Assembly (NCBI RefSeq): GCF_003443655.1
Contig: NZ_CP031941.1
Coordinates: 2,537,501 to 2,601,500 of the forward strand
Source of the DNA: Nostoc sphaeroides
GTDB lineage: Bacteria; Cyanobacteriota; Cyanobacteriia; Cyanobacteriales; Nostocaceae
Length of the DNA: 64,000 nucleotides
Direction: 5' to 3'
In this document: positions 52,369 through 62,612 of the stretch, piece after piece
Layout: every line of letters begins with the position of its first letter
Position numbering within the stretch: the stretch's first letter is position 1
Position numbers and translations under genes: made by a program
The notes under the pieces: model-generated
Told to the model about the DNA's origin: nothing
Database searches by the model: none
What the model saw: the letters and a program-made list of their open reading frames with translations, nothing else

Positions 52369-54948
52369 TTAAAGCCAATTACCCAAAAGAACATAGGGGG
52401 CCCAAAACCTGGGACGTTTGTATTTGGGATTTTGCAAAAGAGCTAGCTGGGCGTGACGGAGTACTTCAGCTTTAGTCAGGTTTTTGTTGCCTAACTCTTG
52501 GTAAAATTGATTCATCAACACAGCAGTAGACTCATCATCCAAGTTCCACAAAGAAGCGATCGTACTGCGTGCTCCCGCCTGAAAAGCAACACCAGCAATT
52601 CCTAGTGCAGCTTGTTCGTCCCCGGTTGCTGTTTGACAGGCACTAAGAATCAGCAATTCAATCGCTTCGGGTCTATTTTGCTCTAGTGTTCGCACTAACT
52701 CATTTAACTTTTTGACATAAATACGCTCATTCCAAGCGACAATAAATGTCTCCTCAGCCTTCGAGCTAAACTGACCATGAGTTGCAAGATGAACGATAGG
52801 GAAAGATAAAGAATTAATCCGGTTTTGCAAAGTTTTGCTGGTAAATTCTTGATTCAGCAGGATGCTGCTAGGAACTTGAGAGCGGATTTGTTCTAATTCA
52901 AGTTTGACGTTGGGTAGTGCAGAAAATCCCGAACTTGCTTCACTCAATCCTGCGGCTATTGCCTTAAATTCCTTCTGTGATGTTTTGGGTTCAATCAGTT
53001 GCAGACTGGGGGTAAGCGCAATGTTATACTTCTCAACTAAATATTGTTTGCCATCGTAGAGAACTGCCATCGGAATATTTCGCAACCAACCATCCAGCAC
53101 AAACACCAAAGTAGGAGTCTGACTTTCAGCTAAGGCAGCTTCAGCAGGTTGAATCAGCCATTTGTAAACCTTCTGAGATAAAGATTGAACCTGTTGCAGG
53201 GTGTGTGGTTTGGGTAAATTTTCCTGTAGTTGCGCTAAAGTAGTTTCCACTTCTTCTCCAACTACAGGGGTAGAGTAGTGCAACCAACGCTGTTGAGGCA
53301 ACTGGAGGATGACTTCTAATCGGTCTGGCAAAATAAATGGATAAATAATTGCTGCTTTTGGATCTTTTTTTGGATTAACGATTTGAGCATTCAGACAGTT
53401 GTTGCGAAAGAAGTTTTCTAGCTCTGCTATTTGGAGTGATTCGATTGTATTGCTGGCTTTTTCGAGATTTTCTGAGCTAACTTGATTACCCTGAGATTGC
53501 AAAAGTAAATCAACCAACTCCCGATAAACTGGTTCAACTTCTTCTCGAAAGGAAAATTTCACCGCAGAATTGACAGCAACTAAATCACTACGCAGGGCTT
53601 GGAGGTTATTAACTGCTTCTGTGTAAGCTGCTACTGCTCCTTTTGTATCTCCCTTAGTTTTAAGCAAACGTCCCAGTTGCCATTGCCATTGATAGCCAAT
53701 GTCTTTAGCATCGATATCTTGAGCGATGAGCAAGGCTTGTTGGGTGAGGTTTTGGGCATCAGACAACTGTTGAGTTTGTTCATACACTTGCCCTAAAACA
53801 CCAATAGCATAGGATTCTGTGCGTTTATCTTGCAAACTTTTTGCTTGCTCAATAGCAGTTGCTAGTAATTGGGCAATGTCCAACAATGAGGGAGTGTCTG
53901 CGGTGGTTTTTTTTGGGAATTGCATTAGACTTTGGGCAAAGTTAATGCGGGCAGAAATTGCTGTCCGACTAACGGGTAAGTCGTTAAGCTGAGTTTGAAT
54001 TTCAGAGGACAATGTTTGGAAAGCTGACAATTGCTCAGTTTTCAGCAGTAGTCTGAGTTGATTGACTTGAGCTTGGATGCGTGTAGTGGGTGAGGTTGCA
54101 GTTTTGATAGTTTGTTGATAATATTTTATGGCTGTTTGCGTGTCTTGCTGAACACGGGCTGTATTACCCAGACTGAGGAGAATATCAGCGATCGCTTCCT
54201 GATCTGGTAACGATGAAGCTACTTCTAAACTTTGCTGCAATATCTGCCGAGATGTTTCTAAATCACCTGTGACTTGCACCACATTGCCGAGACTATGCAA
54301 AGCTGCGACTTTAACAGGTGAGTTGGGTTGACTTTGGAGAATGCGGGTACTTTCTCTTAACGTCTTCTCGGCTTGCCGATAAAATCCTAAAGTTTGCAAA
54401 GCTTGCGCTTGGTTAATCCGATTTTGAATAACCGCCCTCTTGTCGCCGATTTTGGTATAAATATCAGATGAGACTCGCCAAGTATCCAAGGCATCTTCAG
54501 CTTTGCTTTGAGCCAATTGCAGGCGACCTTTGATATCTAGAACTTGGGCTAGAATTTGCGAGGAGTCTTTGGTGTCTTTAGCAGTTTGTAATAAGTTGAG
54601 ACTTTGAGCGATCGCACCTTCTGCCTCTGACCACTGTCCCAATTGTTGATAAGCTAATGAGAGATTACCGAGTGCGATCGCTTGCCTCAATTCATCTTCA
54701 TTAGCCTTGAATGCAGAGATAGATTGTTGCCAAGAAGTAGCAGCTTCAGCAAACCGTTCAGCTTCATAAAATTTACTACCCTGTTCCAGCAAACTCTGGG
54801 CATAAGACAACTTTTGAAGACTAGAGTTCTCCCCAGTTACATGTGCGAAAGTCGGGGGCAATAACCCCGCCCCTAAGAACATAGCCAAAAGCAGCAGTAA
54901 ACTTAAAAAGCGTTTGATTATTCGTAATCTAAATTTTTTTCTTGTCAT
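52369..54948 (-). CDS. TPR-CHAT protein (caspase-like), exported or membrane-anchored
   Basis: 859 residues. The N-terminus has a basic stretch and hydrophobic segment (FLSLLLLLAMFLGAGLLPPTFA) typical of a signal peptide or anchor. About eight TPRs span 45-460 (GQWSEAEGAIAQSLNLL, GFYRQAEKTLRESTRIL). The C-terminal CHAT domain carries catalytic His724 in LATHGQFSSKAEETF and Cys771 in LILSACQTATGDEQAALGIAGVAFQAGARSTIASLW. Active-site residues are intact. Related TPR-CHAT proteins include the protease of type III-E Craspase, but this one accompanies haemagglutinin genes, which is the common cyanobacterial context. The haemagglutinin-like gene lies 54 bp upstream on the same strand. Confidence 0.92.
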   Translation of the reverse strand: MTRKKFRLRIIKRFLSLLLLLAMFLGAGLLPPTFAHVTGENSSLQKLSYAQSLLEQGSKFYEAERFAEAATSWQQSISAFKANEDELRQAIALGNLSLAYQQLGQWSEAEGAIAQSLNLLQTAKDTKDSSQILAQVLDIKGRLQLAQSKAEDALDTWRVSSDIYTKIGDKRAVIQNRINQAQALQTLGFYRQAEKTLRESTRILQSQPNSPVKVAALHSLGNVVQVTGDLETSRQILQQSLEVASSLPDQEAIADILLSLGNTARVQQDTQTAIKYYQQTIKTATSPTTRIQAQVNQLRLLLKTEQLSAFQTLSSEIQTQLNDLPVSRTAISARINFAQSLMQFPKKTTADTPSLLDIAQLLATAIEQAKSLQDKRTESYAIGVLGQVYEQTQQLSDAQNLTQQALLIAQDIDAKDIGYQWQWQLGRLLKTKGDTKGAVAAYTEAVNNLQALRSDLVAVNSAVKFSFREEVEPVYRELVDLLLQSQGNQVSSENLEKASNTIESLQIAELENFFRNNCLNAQIVNPKKDPKAAIIYPFILPDRLEVILQLPQQRWLHYSTPVVGEEVETTLAQLQENLPKPHTLQQVQSLSQKVYKWLIQPAEAALAESQTPTLVFVLDGWLRNIPMAVLYDGKQYLVEKYNIALTPSLQLIEPKTSQKEFKAIAAGLSEASSGFSALPNVKLELEQIRSQVPSSILLNQEFTSKTLQNRINSLSFPIVHLATHGQFSSKAEETFIVAWNERIYVKKLNELVRTLEQNRPEAIELLILSACQTATGDEQAALGIAGVAFQAGARSTIASLWNLDDESTAVLMNQFYQELGNKNLTKAEVLRHAQLALLQNPKYKRPRFWAPYVLLGNWL

Positions 54949-55002
54949 GTTTTTGCCTTCACTTGCACCGCATCTTTACTAAAAATAGACAGTGTAAGTT
55001 GC

Positions 55003-57990
55003 TCAACCTCCCTGGCGTTGATTAACCACACGGCAATCGGCTGTCCTCTGCCAGGAAGAATGAGGCGTAAGGGTGGGTGCAACAAGAGTGAGAATTACAT
55101 CGCCATTAGCAGCAATTACCCAACCAGTAGCTTCTACAATGCGATCTGGTGTTGGGTTAATGGGATTTGTGGAAACTGTTAGAGAATTACCTACTTTTGG
55201 GTTGAGAGTCACCAAATCTACCTGCACTGCGTCAGCACTGAGGGCTTCACCCGGATTAGGTGGTAAACCACCGCGTCCAGTGATGATAAATTTGCTTTGT
55301 GCTTGAGAGCTACCCGCAGTACAACCTTGGGCTACACGGGTATCAACTGGTACGGTGGGTAAGTTGACTAAGCCACTGTTGGGGTCAATGTCGGGTGTGT
55401 TGAGTTCTACAGTGCCGTTAATTCCAAACTGGGAACTAGCAGTGATGTCGCTTGTTTGTGGGTTTTCTTTGTCTCTAAATTGAGTGCCGTAAACACCAAA
55501 AGCGCTGATTTTAACGTTCCCTCCCCTACCTGTGAAAGCATTAGCAGTAATATCACTATTTTCATTGGGGACGGCGATGATGAAGCCATGAGGAGCATTG
55601 ATAGTAATGTTTCCACCATCTCCACCCTGCTTTTCAATGCCTGCGGTTGTAGAAATTCTACTGCCACGACGAATTAATAATAAATCTAGATTTTCCCGAT
55701 GATTTTCTAAGGTAATATTGCCACCTTTACCAGAGGCAGTTTCTGCTGCGATCGCAGCTTTGTTGTCCAACCGGATAGAGTGTGCTGCAACTTTTATACT
55801 GCCTGCCGCGTTATTATTCCCTTGACTAATGGTAGCAACTTTAGCACCATTACTGACAGAAAGTGAACTGGTAGAGATGTCTATATAACCACCATTGCCT
55901 ATGGCTTTCTTGTCTGCTGTGCTGAATACCCCACTAGAAAATCCGTTCCTATCCACCCCATCAAAGACGATATCGCGGGCATTGATGAACACGTTACCTG
56001 CATCCCCCCGTCCAAGAGTACTGGTAGTTATGACAGCACCATTAGTGGCAGAAAGTGAATCAGCTGTAATATTTACACTGCCACCCTGACCCACATATTC
56101 TGTTTCCATCTGGCTATATAAACCACTAGGTAAGAAATACGGTTGCACTTCATTCAAATATGAGCCTACTCCATCCAAGACAATATTGCGGGCGTTAATG
56201 AACACGTTTCCCGCACTTCCCTGCCCCAAGGTACTGGTACTTACAGAAGCGCCATTGCTTACTCTTAGCAACTCTGCTGTAACATTTACACTGCCCCCCT
56301 GACCCACGCCAATATCTCTGACAGCGCTCGTAGCAGCACTGGATTGTCTGATTTTTTTATTTCTATCGAATCTACCCATTCCGTCAAAGACAATATTGCG
56401 GGCGTTGATGAACACGTTACCTGCATCCCCCCGTCCAAGAGTACTGGTAGTTATAACAGCACCATTGGTGACAGAAAGCGAATCGGCTGCGATATTGATA
56501 TTACCTCCCTGACCCACACCTTGGTGGTACTCAGGTTGATATGCTGTTTCAACTCGGCTGTATACACCACTACTTTCTAATTGGGTACTTTGGCCATCAA
56601 AGACAATATCACGGGCGTGAATATTTACAGCACCCGCATTTCCCTCTCCTAGAGTACTGGCTTCTAGTACAGCACCATTGGTTAATCTGAGTGACTTTGC
56701 TTGGAGATTGACATTACCCCCCTGACCGATGCCAGACGATTCCACTTTGCTAAATGCACCACTGTGCAAGCTACGAGATTTTTCGCTTTCTCCATCAAAG
56801 GAAGCTGTATCACGGACATTAATAATCACGCTGCCTGCATTTCCTTGTCCGTAAGTGCCAGCATACAGTTGAGCGCCACCGCTAACAGATAGTGATCCCG
56901 CCGATATTTGAACATCACCTCCCTTGCCTTTTGCGTCTACTAGCACCGCATTAGAAACAAAACTGTCAGCATTGGCAATGGTGAATGTCTCTGTGGCATT
57001 AATTACAATATCTCCGGCTTTTACGTCAGATCCCCCTAGCCCTCTTGCTATTCCTGCCCGCAGTTGACTTCCTCGCAAAATCTTTAAGTTTCTGGCGTTG
57101 ATGGCGATACTCCCGCCACTGGCTGCGCGTACATTTATATTAGCACCATTAAGAGACACATTTGCTCGTAATACACTATCAGGAAAATTCAAACTCAAAT
57201 TGTTGCCATTGACATCAATTCCCATAGTTCCAGGTTCTGCCAATCCTCCCAACTCAACTCGACCACCAAAAGCAAACAATCCGCCACCATTCATGCTAAT
57301 GTTGTCGCCTATAAGCAGCAAACTTTTACTATCTAGAACACGTAGACCTTTAGGAATAAAATTTTTTGACGGGTCTAATTCTGCTCCTTGTGCTTGTGAG
57401 TTATTTTGAATCGGCGCTGCTGTAATTTGATTAAATAACAAAGCGGAAGGGTTAACCGTTAGCAACGGTGAAGGCGCTTCTGGATTAGTAGCACTGAAAA
57501 AGCCTAAATTGCCAAATCCAATCCCATTGGCTGTAGTCGCTACAAACGAACCGCCAATATTCAATTGAGCATTCTGACCAAAAATAATCCCATTAGGATT
57601 AATTAGAAACAGGTTAGCTGTACCCGACGCGCGAATTATCCCGTCAATATTAGAAGCTGACCCACCCGTTACCCGACTGATAATATTTTGAATATCCGCA
57701 GCATTATTAAATATTGCAGTGCCGCCAGTGGGTACAGAAAACTGCCCAAAACTGTGGAATAAGTTCCTTCCAGTTTGGGTTCCCCCTTCAATGGTACTGA
57801 TGTTGTCTTGTGTTATGACACGAGAATTATTGGGTAGAGTGCTATCAGGAGTAATTTGGGCAAAAGCGGAATTAACAGAGAAAGCGAATGTCTGCAATAC
57901 AGCTTCGCCGATCGCACTACCCATCAACAACCAACTTCCCAATGCGAATTTCCAGCACCAATGCTGCCTATATCGCGTCATTCTCAACAT
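55003..57990 (-). CDS. Filamentous haemagglutinin N-terminal domain protein (TPS exoprotein)
   Basis: 995-residue beta-helical exoprotein. The signal region includes GSWLLMGSAIGEAVLQTFAF and a cut near NSAFA|Q. The TPS domain (about 45-180) has RNLFHSFGQFSVPTGGTAIFNN and LFLINPNGIIFGQNAQLNIGGSF (NPNGI/F secretion motif). The body repeats a unit of about 70 residues, for example GVGQGGSVNITADSLSV, NGAVITTSTLGRGDAGNVFI and NARDIVFDG, at least five times. The C-terminus ends CRVVNQRQGG. Export normally needs a TpsB (FhaC-like) pore, which is not in the window. The TPR-CHAT gene follows 54 bp downstream. Confidence 0.93.
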   Translation of the reverse strand: MLRMTRYRQHWCWKFALGSWLLMGSAIGEAVLQTFAFSVNSAFAQITPDSTLPNNSRVITQDNISTIEGGTQTGRNLFHSFGQFSVPTGGTAIFNNAADIQNIISRVTGGSASNIDGIIRASGTANLFLINPNGIIFGQNAQLNIGGSFVATTANGIGFGNLGFFSATNPEAPSPLLTVNPSALLFNQITAAPIQNNSQAQGAELDPSKNFIPKGLRVLDSKSLLLIGDNISMNGGGLFAFGGRVELGGLAEPGTMGIDVNGNNLSLNFPDSVLRANVSLNGANINVRAASGGSIAINARNLKILRGSQLRAGIARGLGGSDVKAGDIVINATETFTIANADSFVSNAVLVDAKGKGGDVQISAGSLSVSGGAQLYAGTYGQGNAGSVIINVRDTASFDGESEKSRSLHSGAFSKVESSGIGQGGNVNLQAKSLRLTNGAVLEASTLGEGNAGAVNIHARDIVFDGQSTQLESSGVYSRVETAYQPEYHQGVGQGGNINIAADSLSVTNGAVITTSTLGRGDAGNVFINARNIVFDGMGRFDRNKKIRQSSAATSAVRDIGVGQGGSVNVTAELLRVSNGASVSTSTLGQGSAGNVFINARNIVLDGVGSYLNEVQPYFLPSGLYSQMETEYVGQGGSVNITADSLSATNGAVITTSTLGRGDAGNVFINARDIVFDGVDRNGFSSGVFSTADKKAIGNGGYIDISTSSLSVSNGAKVATISQGNNNAAGSIKVAAHSIRLDNKAAIAAETASGKGGNITLENHRENLDLLLIRRGSRISTTAGIEKQGGDGGNITINAPHGFIIAVPNENSDITANAFTGRGGNVKISAFGVYGTQFRDKENPQTSDITASSQFGINGTVELNTPDIDPNSGLVNLPTVPVDTRVAQGCTAGSSQAQSKFIITGRGGLPPNPGEALSADAVQVDLVTLNPKVGNSLTVSTNPINPTPDRIVEATGWVIAANGDVILTLVAPTLTPHSSWQRTADCRVVNQRQGG

Positions 57991-58017
57991 TGCACCCCTT
58001 AAATAACCAGCAAGTAA

Positions 58018-58166
58018 ACTACACCCTCTTATAAGGATAGATAGAAAACCCCCAGCAGGATTACGAGAAATAATTACGAATAGTTACAATGCGATGCCTG
58101 GGGTGGTCACTGAAGCTCACCCGTTCGCGCAGCGTCTCGTAGAGAAGTGCGGGCTACGCCAACGCA
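58018..58166. repeat. Spacer with GAGACGCT-type dispersed repeats
   Basis: About 58120-58165 holds GTTCGCGCAGCGTCTCGTAG and CGGGCTACGCCAACGC, scattered repeat pieces also seen at 40150-40250. Confidence 0.6.
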
Positions 58167-59549
58167 CTACAAGTCTGCAATCAACCTCGCCTTCCTCAAA
58201 AAGAATTGCAACACAGTCTCTTCTCTAGAAATAATATCAACTGTTCCCTCCATTCCCAATTGCAACGCACATAGGTGTTTGTCCCTACCTAGAGAAAGGC
58301 TTTCTGGCTCAATTGTTACCTCATAGAACGCACCAACATCTGTCATCTTTTGACTAGGAGATTTTGTGGCGGTGGCATTAGCAGCATTCCCTTGAGGTGC
58401 GATCGCATCTGGGGAAATTGTTTTAACCTTGCCTTTGAGAGTACCATAATCTGGATAAGGACAAGCAGAAACCCGCATTTGTACCTTTTGACCTTGTTTT
58501 AACTTATTTTTATCCTGAAGTGCTACTGCTGCCTTAATCTCCAAGGAAGCATCACTGGGAACAATTTGGGCAATTTCCTGTCCAGCAGGAACAGTTTGAC
58601 CAGAGTTTCGCAGGTTTAATTTAGAAATAATCCCGTCTGCTGTGGCAGTAATTATAGTCTGACTGAGGTCGATATTTACTTGTTGGAGTTCGCGGGTGTC
58701 ACGCTCTAGCTGTTTTTGGATTTCAATTCGTTGCTGAATTAAAGCTTGGCGTTCTTTATCTAAAGTAGCAATGCTGGCTTGACCTGTAGCTTTTTCTTGG
58801 GCAATGCGATTATAAGCGATCGCTATTTGTGCATTACTGGGATTGAGAGCAGTTTGGACATTTTGCAATTTGGCTTTAGCTGCTAAGAGTGCTTGTTCTT
58901 GCTGGCGAACAGCTAGTTGTGCTTCCTCAAATTGATCTTGAGACAAGGCTCCGGCTTTGGCTACAGTCTCATAACGATTTCGCTTTGATTGGGCTGCTTT
59001 CAAACTAGCATCCGCAGCTTTGACATTGGCATCCGCTTCTTTGACATCAGTAGCGGTAGTAATAAGTTTATCTTGATAGTTGCGGCTGCGATCGCTTAAT
59101 TCAGCTTCAGCACCAGCAATAACCCGGTTGACGCGCTCAGTTTCAGCTAAAACCTGGCTATTAATAGCATTAATTTGGGCATTAATTTGCAAGAGTTGTA
59201 AACGACTTTGCCCAATATTACTTTGCAGTTGGCTCTTTTTGGTTTGTAGCTTCGAGTTGTCAATAGTAGCAATCACATCCCCTTTTTTGACAACTTGATT
59301 TTCTGCAACAAAAACCCGCGTCACCTGACCTTCCGTAGCAGCTTGCACCAGCCGCAATTCACCAGCAGGGCGGACAACAGCTTGTCCTTTAACTGTCACT
59401 TTATATTTGGTAACAGAGGCGAGGGGAACGCCTAACCCCACAGCACAGACAAGAACTAGTCCGCCCCAAGTAGTCCAACGGCCAAGTGGCGGGAGAAACT
59501 CGTTGTCTTGAATTGGGGGCAAGTAGTCTGAGTTGGAATGGCTAATCAT
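58167..59549 (-). CDS. HlyD family adaptor (membrane fusion protein)
   Basis: 460-residue periplasmic adaptor for a bacteriocin-type ABC exporter. One N-terminal membrane segment (WGGLVLVCAVGLGVPLASVT) is followed by a biotinyl-lipoyl half (GQAVVRPAGELRLVQAATEG and QVVKKGDVIATIDNSKL). A long coiled-coil hairpin with Q/A/K-rich repeats spans about 90-300. The second lipoyl half is TITATADGIISKLNLRNSGQTVPAGQEIAQIVPSD. The beta-barrel and C-terminal segment end FLRKARLIADL. It overlaps no gene but starts 6 bp after the C39 ABC transporter stop, so the two form one operon. Confidence 0.92.
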   Translation of the reverse strand: MISHSNSDYLPPIQDNEFLPPLGRWTTWGGLVLVCAVGLGVPLASVTKYKVTVKGQAVVRPAGELRLVQAATEGQVTRVFVAENQVVKKGDVIATIDNSKLQTKKSQLQSNIGQSRLQLLQINAQINAINSQVLAETERVNRVIAGAEAELSDRSRNYQDKLITTATDVKEADANVKAADASLKAAQSKRNRYETVAKAGALSQDQFEEAQLAVRQQEQALLAAKAKLQNVQTALNPSNAQIAIAYNRIAQEKATGQASIATLDKERQALIQQRIEIQKQLERDTRELQQVNIDLSQTIITATADGIISKLNLRNSGQTVPAGQEIAQIVPSDASLEIKAAVALQDKNKLKQGQKVQMRVSACPYPDYGTLKGKVKTISPDAIAPQGNAANATATKSPSQKMTDVGAFYEVTIEPESLSLGRDKHLCALQLGMEGTVDIISREETVLQFFLRKARLIADL

Positions 59550-59555
59550 GCTATT

Positions 59556-61778
59556 TTATTTACTGATAGTGCTGAATTTACCGTTAGAGTTAGAGGATTT
59601 AGGCACTAAACCATTTGTAAATGGATCAACGCTCTCTAAAAAGTCTAAGTGTTCACCAGGTTGATGGCGGAGAGCCTCTGGAGTGCCTTGGATTTTCAAA
59701 CGCCCTTCTTCCAGCAGTACAATCCAATCAGCCCGTCCAATGACTTTGGGGCGATGGCTAATCATAATTGTGGTTTTGCCCAGGCGATGAGACAGCAGTC
59801 TATCTAGCAGTTGGGCTTCACTCACTGGGTCGAGAGCGCCAGTGGATTCATCTAAAATTAATATGGGTGGATCAGTAACTATAGCTCTAGCGATCGCTAA
59901 TCTCTGTCGTTGTCCACCAGAAAGATTCGCGCCAAATTCGCCTAAAACAGTTTGATACTTATCGGGAAGTTTACTAATAAACTCATCTGCACCAGCAATC
60001 TCGCAAGCTTGCACAATTTGTTCAAAGGCTATTTGAGGATAGCTGAAGCGAAAGTTTTCAAGAATTGAGCGACTCCAGAAGTGAGGTTCTTGAGGTACTA
60101 GCACCACCTGTTGCCGCAGACATTCCATCGAGAGGTCTTGCTGATTATAGATGCCATAGCGGATATTGCCAGATTGCAGGAAATATAACCCAGCAAGCAG
60201 TTTGGCAAGGGTGCTTTTACCACACCCAGATTTCCCAATCAGGGCAACGACTTGACCACCAGGGATAATCAGCGAAAAATCTTCCAGCAAGTCAACTCTA
60301 CCTGCATGGTGGAAATTAAGGTTGGTGCAAGTAATATCTGCATTGCCCTTAAGTTCTGCCCAAGGCTTTTTCTCGTCTTTTTCATCTTCTGGGGTAGCAT
60401 CAATCACCTCCGTCAGGCGTTGGATGACAATCTGGGCTGTGATAAACTCATCAACTAAGCCGATGACTGAACCCAAAAAGCCGAGAAAGTTGCCACTCAT
60501 ACCACTAAACGCTAGCAACTGACCAATGGTCAAAGTGCGATTAATCACCAAGTAGGAGCCTAACCACAGTAAGGCAATACTAGTAAAAGTAGAAATAATA
60601 TTAGTAATTGTGCCACTGTAAAGCCCCAGCTTCATCATACTCCAGCCCAAGTTAGCAAGCTTACCATAATTTGCCTGATACTCTTGCCAAGCTTGGGGAG
60701 TGGCTTGAGTAGTTTTTAGCACCTGGACACCGCGAAAAGTTTCAACGAGAAAGCCTTGGTTTTCTGTACCCAACACGATCGCATTCCGGGTTTTTTGACG
60801 CAAAGCAGGAAGAAAAAGCAGGTTTACAAGGGTGACAATTATAAAGGCAGCAAGGGAAGCCAAAGTCAGTCCCCAACTGTAAAAGAGCATGAAGCCCAAG
60901 GAAACCAAGGCGATAAAAAATTGGCTGGGTAAACCAAGGACAATTTGAGAAACTAGCTCATTGATGTGATCAACATCGGCAATCCGGCTGACTACTTCCC
61001 CACTGCGTCGTCCTTCAAAGTACGAGAGGGGCAAACGCAACAGTTGTCGTCCGTATTCTAGAATCAGTCCTAATTGCAGTCGTTGACCAAAGTGACCAAT
61101 TAGGTGAGATTGTACCAAACCGATCGCACTGCTAAATAGACTCATAGCGATCGCTCCAATCGCCACCACGGTTAGCAGTTGGGTATCTCCCCGCACAAGT
61201 ACGTCATCAGTGAGCAATTGCATCATTAAGGGAGAGACAAGGGAGAGCAGCCCGATGATGATGTTAATTGCGATCGCTTGAATCAGAATAGCGCGATAGG
61301 GCAAAACCCGCATCAGATAACGCCCAAAGCCGCCAATTTTATCATCTGATTGCTGATAAAAGCGGCTGTCGTCTGGCGTTAGCAGCAGCATGATGCCATT
61401 ACCCCACCCTTCTAGCAACTCCTCGCGGGTGAGATAGCGGATGCCTACACCAGGGTCAGCAATTACATATTTTTTCCCCTTTTGCCCGTATAAAACGACC
61501 CAGTGATAGCCTTTCCAGTGAATGATGGCGGGTAGGGGGGCTTTATGCAATTGGTCAAGCAGTTGCACCGAGGCTTTAACTTGACGCGTATTAAATCCTA
61601 GAGTTTCTGCACCCCGCCTCAAACCCAGCAGGCTGGTTCCCCGCGATCCCGTACCAACTACTTCCCGTATTCGACTAATCGCAAAGGTGCGTCCGTAGTG
61701 TTTGGCAATAGTGGCTAGACTTGCAGCACCGCAGTCTTCTTCGCTGTGTTGAAGTACAGTTTGGTATTTCATCGTCAA
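59556..61778 (-). CDS. Peptidase C39-type ABC exporter (bacteriocin maturation and export)
   Basis: 740 residues. The N-terminal C39 protease cuts double-glycine leaders: catalytic Cys16 (HSEEDCGAASL), His92 (YHWVVLYG) and Asp108 (ADPGVG). Six membrane segments span about 165-460 in an exporter fold. The ATPase domain has Walker A VALIGKSGCGKSTLAKLL, signature NLSGGQRQRLAIARAI, Walker B ILILDESTGALD and H-loop MISHRP. All residues for protease and ATPase activity are present. Starting ATG may be codon 1 or 3. With HlyD downstream and two genes with GG leaders upstream, it should process and export those proteins. Confidence 0.95.
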   Translation of the reverse strand: MTMKYQTVLQHSEEDCGAASLATIAKHYGRTFAISRIREVVGTGSRGTSLLGLRRGAETLGFNTRQVKASVQLLDQLHKAPLPAIIHWKGYHWVVLYGQKGKKYVIADPGVGIRYLTREELLEGWGNGIMLLLTPDDSRFYQQSDDKIGGFGRYLMRVLPYRAILIQAIAINIIIGLLSLVSPLMMQLLTDDVLVRGDTQLLTVVAIGAIAMSLFSSAIGLVQSHLIGHFGQRLQLGLILEYGRQLLRLPLSYFEGRRSGEVVSRIADVDHINELVSQIVLGLPSQFFIALVSLGFMLFYSWGLTLASLAAFIIVTLVNLLFLPALRQKTRNAIVLGTENQGFLVETFRGVQVLKTTQATPQAWQEYQANYGKLANLGWSMMKLGLYSGTITNIISTFTSIALLWLGSYLVINRTLTIGQLLAFSGMSGNFLGFLGSVIGLVDEFITAQIVIQRLTEVIDATPEDEKDEKKPWAELKGNADITCTNLNFHHAGRVDLLEDFSLIIPGGQVVALIGKSGCGKSTLAKLLAGLYFLQSGNIRYGIYNQQDLSMECLRQQVVLVPQEPHFWSRSILENFRFSYPQIAFEQIVQACEIAGADEFISKLPDKYQTVLGEFGANLSGGQRQRLAIARAIVTDPPILILDESTGALDPVSEAQLLDRLLSHRLGKTTIMISHRPKVIGRADWIVLLEEGRLKIQGTPEALRHQPGEHLDFLESVDPFTNGLVPKSSNSNGKFSTISK

Positions 61779-61995
61779 AATTCAAGCCATCTAGCTTTGT
61801 TGGTTCTATATCTGTTGTTGATTTTTGGAAAGGTACGCTTCTTGCATCTTTCAGAACAATCAACAACAAATATGTTAAATCTCCTTTTATTGGAGAGAAG
61901 GCGATTAAGGGGAAAGTCTTGATCGCCGTTAATGTTCTACTGGTCTAATCAGCTTGTTTAATCAGACTCCTGAGCGTTTAGCTTCATGTGCTGCA

Positions 61996-62364
61996 TCAGG
62001 AAGTGTAGTCAACTCTTATATTGCCAGTGACAAATACACGGTCTTTATCATCTCTAAAGTCGATTACGTATTTGCCTCCCCGTATGTTAGTCCATGTAGT
62101 GGTATCTTTACCAACACTAGCTAGCTTTCCATTTGAATTATTAGTGTTTACATTTCTAATAATTACACCGAAGGATTGGTTACTTCGTGCCGACTTGGTG
62201 TCGGTAATGAGTTTGATTGTTCCACCGGATCGCACATTGAACGATCGTGAGGTTAGGAACGTATCAAAATTAACAGTAGATTTGAAACTACCGCCTCCTT
62301 CAACAACAGCAGCGGCTTCGGGAGTTAATTCGGTGAATAGTTGTTCATGCTGATTGTCTTTCAT
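61996..62364 (-). CDS. Double-glycine-leader secreted protein, unknown fold
   Basis: 122 residues. Leader MKDNQHEQLFTELTPEAAAVVEGG has the typical C39 cleavage form (L-x-x-E-L-T..-A-A-A-V-V-x-G-G), with the cut after residue 24 expected. The mature part (about 98 residues) begins GSFKSTVNFDTFLTSRSFNV and alternates beta-like strands: GGTIKLITDTK, FGVIIRNVNTN, KYVIDFRDDKDRVFVTGNIRVDY. It is larger than classical bacteriocins and has no Cys, so disulfides and lanthionine rings are excluded. Likely exported by the C39 transporter 217 bp downstream. Fold and role are unknown. Confidence 0.78.
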   Translation of the reverse strand: MKDNQHEQLFTELTPEAAAVVEGGGSFKSTVNFDTFLTSRSFNVRSGGTIKLITDTKSARSNQSFGVIIRNVNTNNSNGKLASVGKDTTTWTNIRGGKYVIDFRDDKDRVFVTGNIRVDYTS

Positions 62365-62612
62365 CTTTTTTATCCTATTGAAGTGTTAATTCTTCTGTGT
62401 CGTTCCTTGAAGAACTGTAGTTTTAAAAATTGGTTGCGAAACTTCTTGTTTTGAACTTTTACCTATTACCCTCAGGGTGTTTGATCGGACTCTGAGCGTT
62501 TACTAAAAAAGCTATGTCAGGAGTAGTAAATTATTATGCTTGAAAGCATCTGCTCCCAACCAGCTTTACTGTCTAGAAACCAATCTTTAGAACAGTTACA
62601 GTCAAACTAGAA
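62365..62612. other. Spacer between the two GG-leader genes
   Basis: 248 bp, AT-rich. GACTCTGAGCGTTTA ... GCTATGTCAGGA at about 62489-62522 resembles GACTCCTGAGCGTTTAGCTTC ... TGCATCAGGA at 61968-62002, so each GG-leader gene is followed by a related sequence. No gene recognised. Confidence 0.5.

Noticed and set aside
61721..61948. Plus-strand open frame overlapping the start of the C39 exporter gene
   Set aside because: No protein family or ribosome site is seen; it is antisense to the coding region for much of its length.
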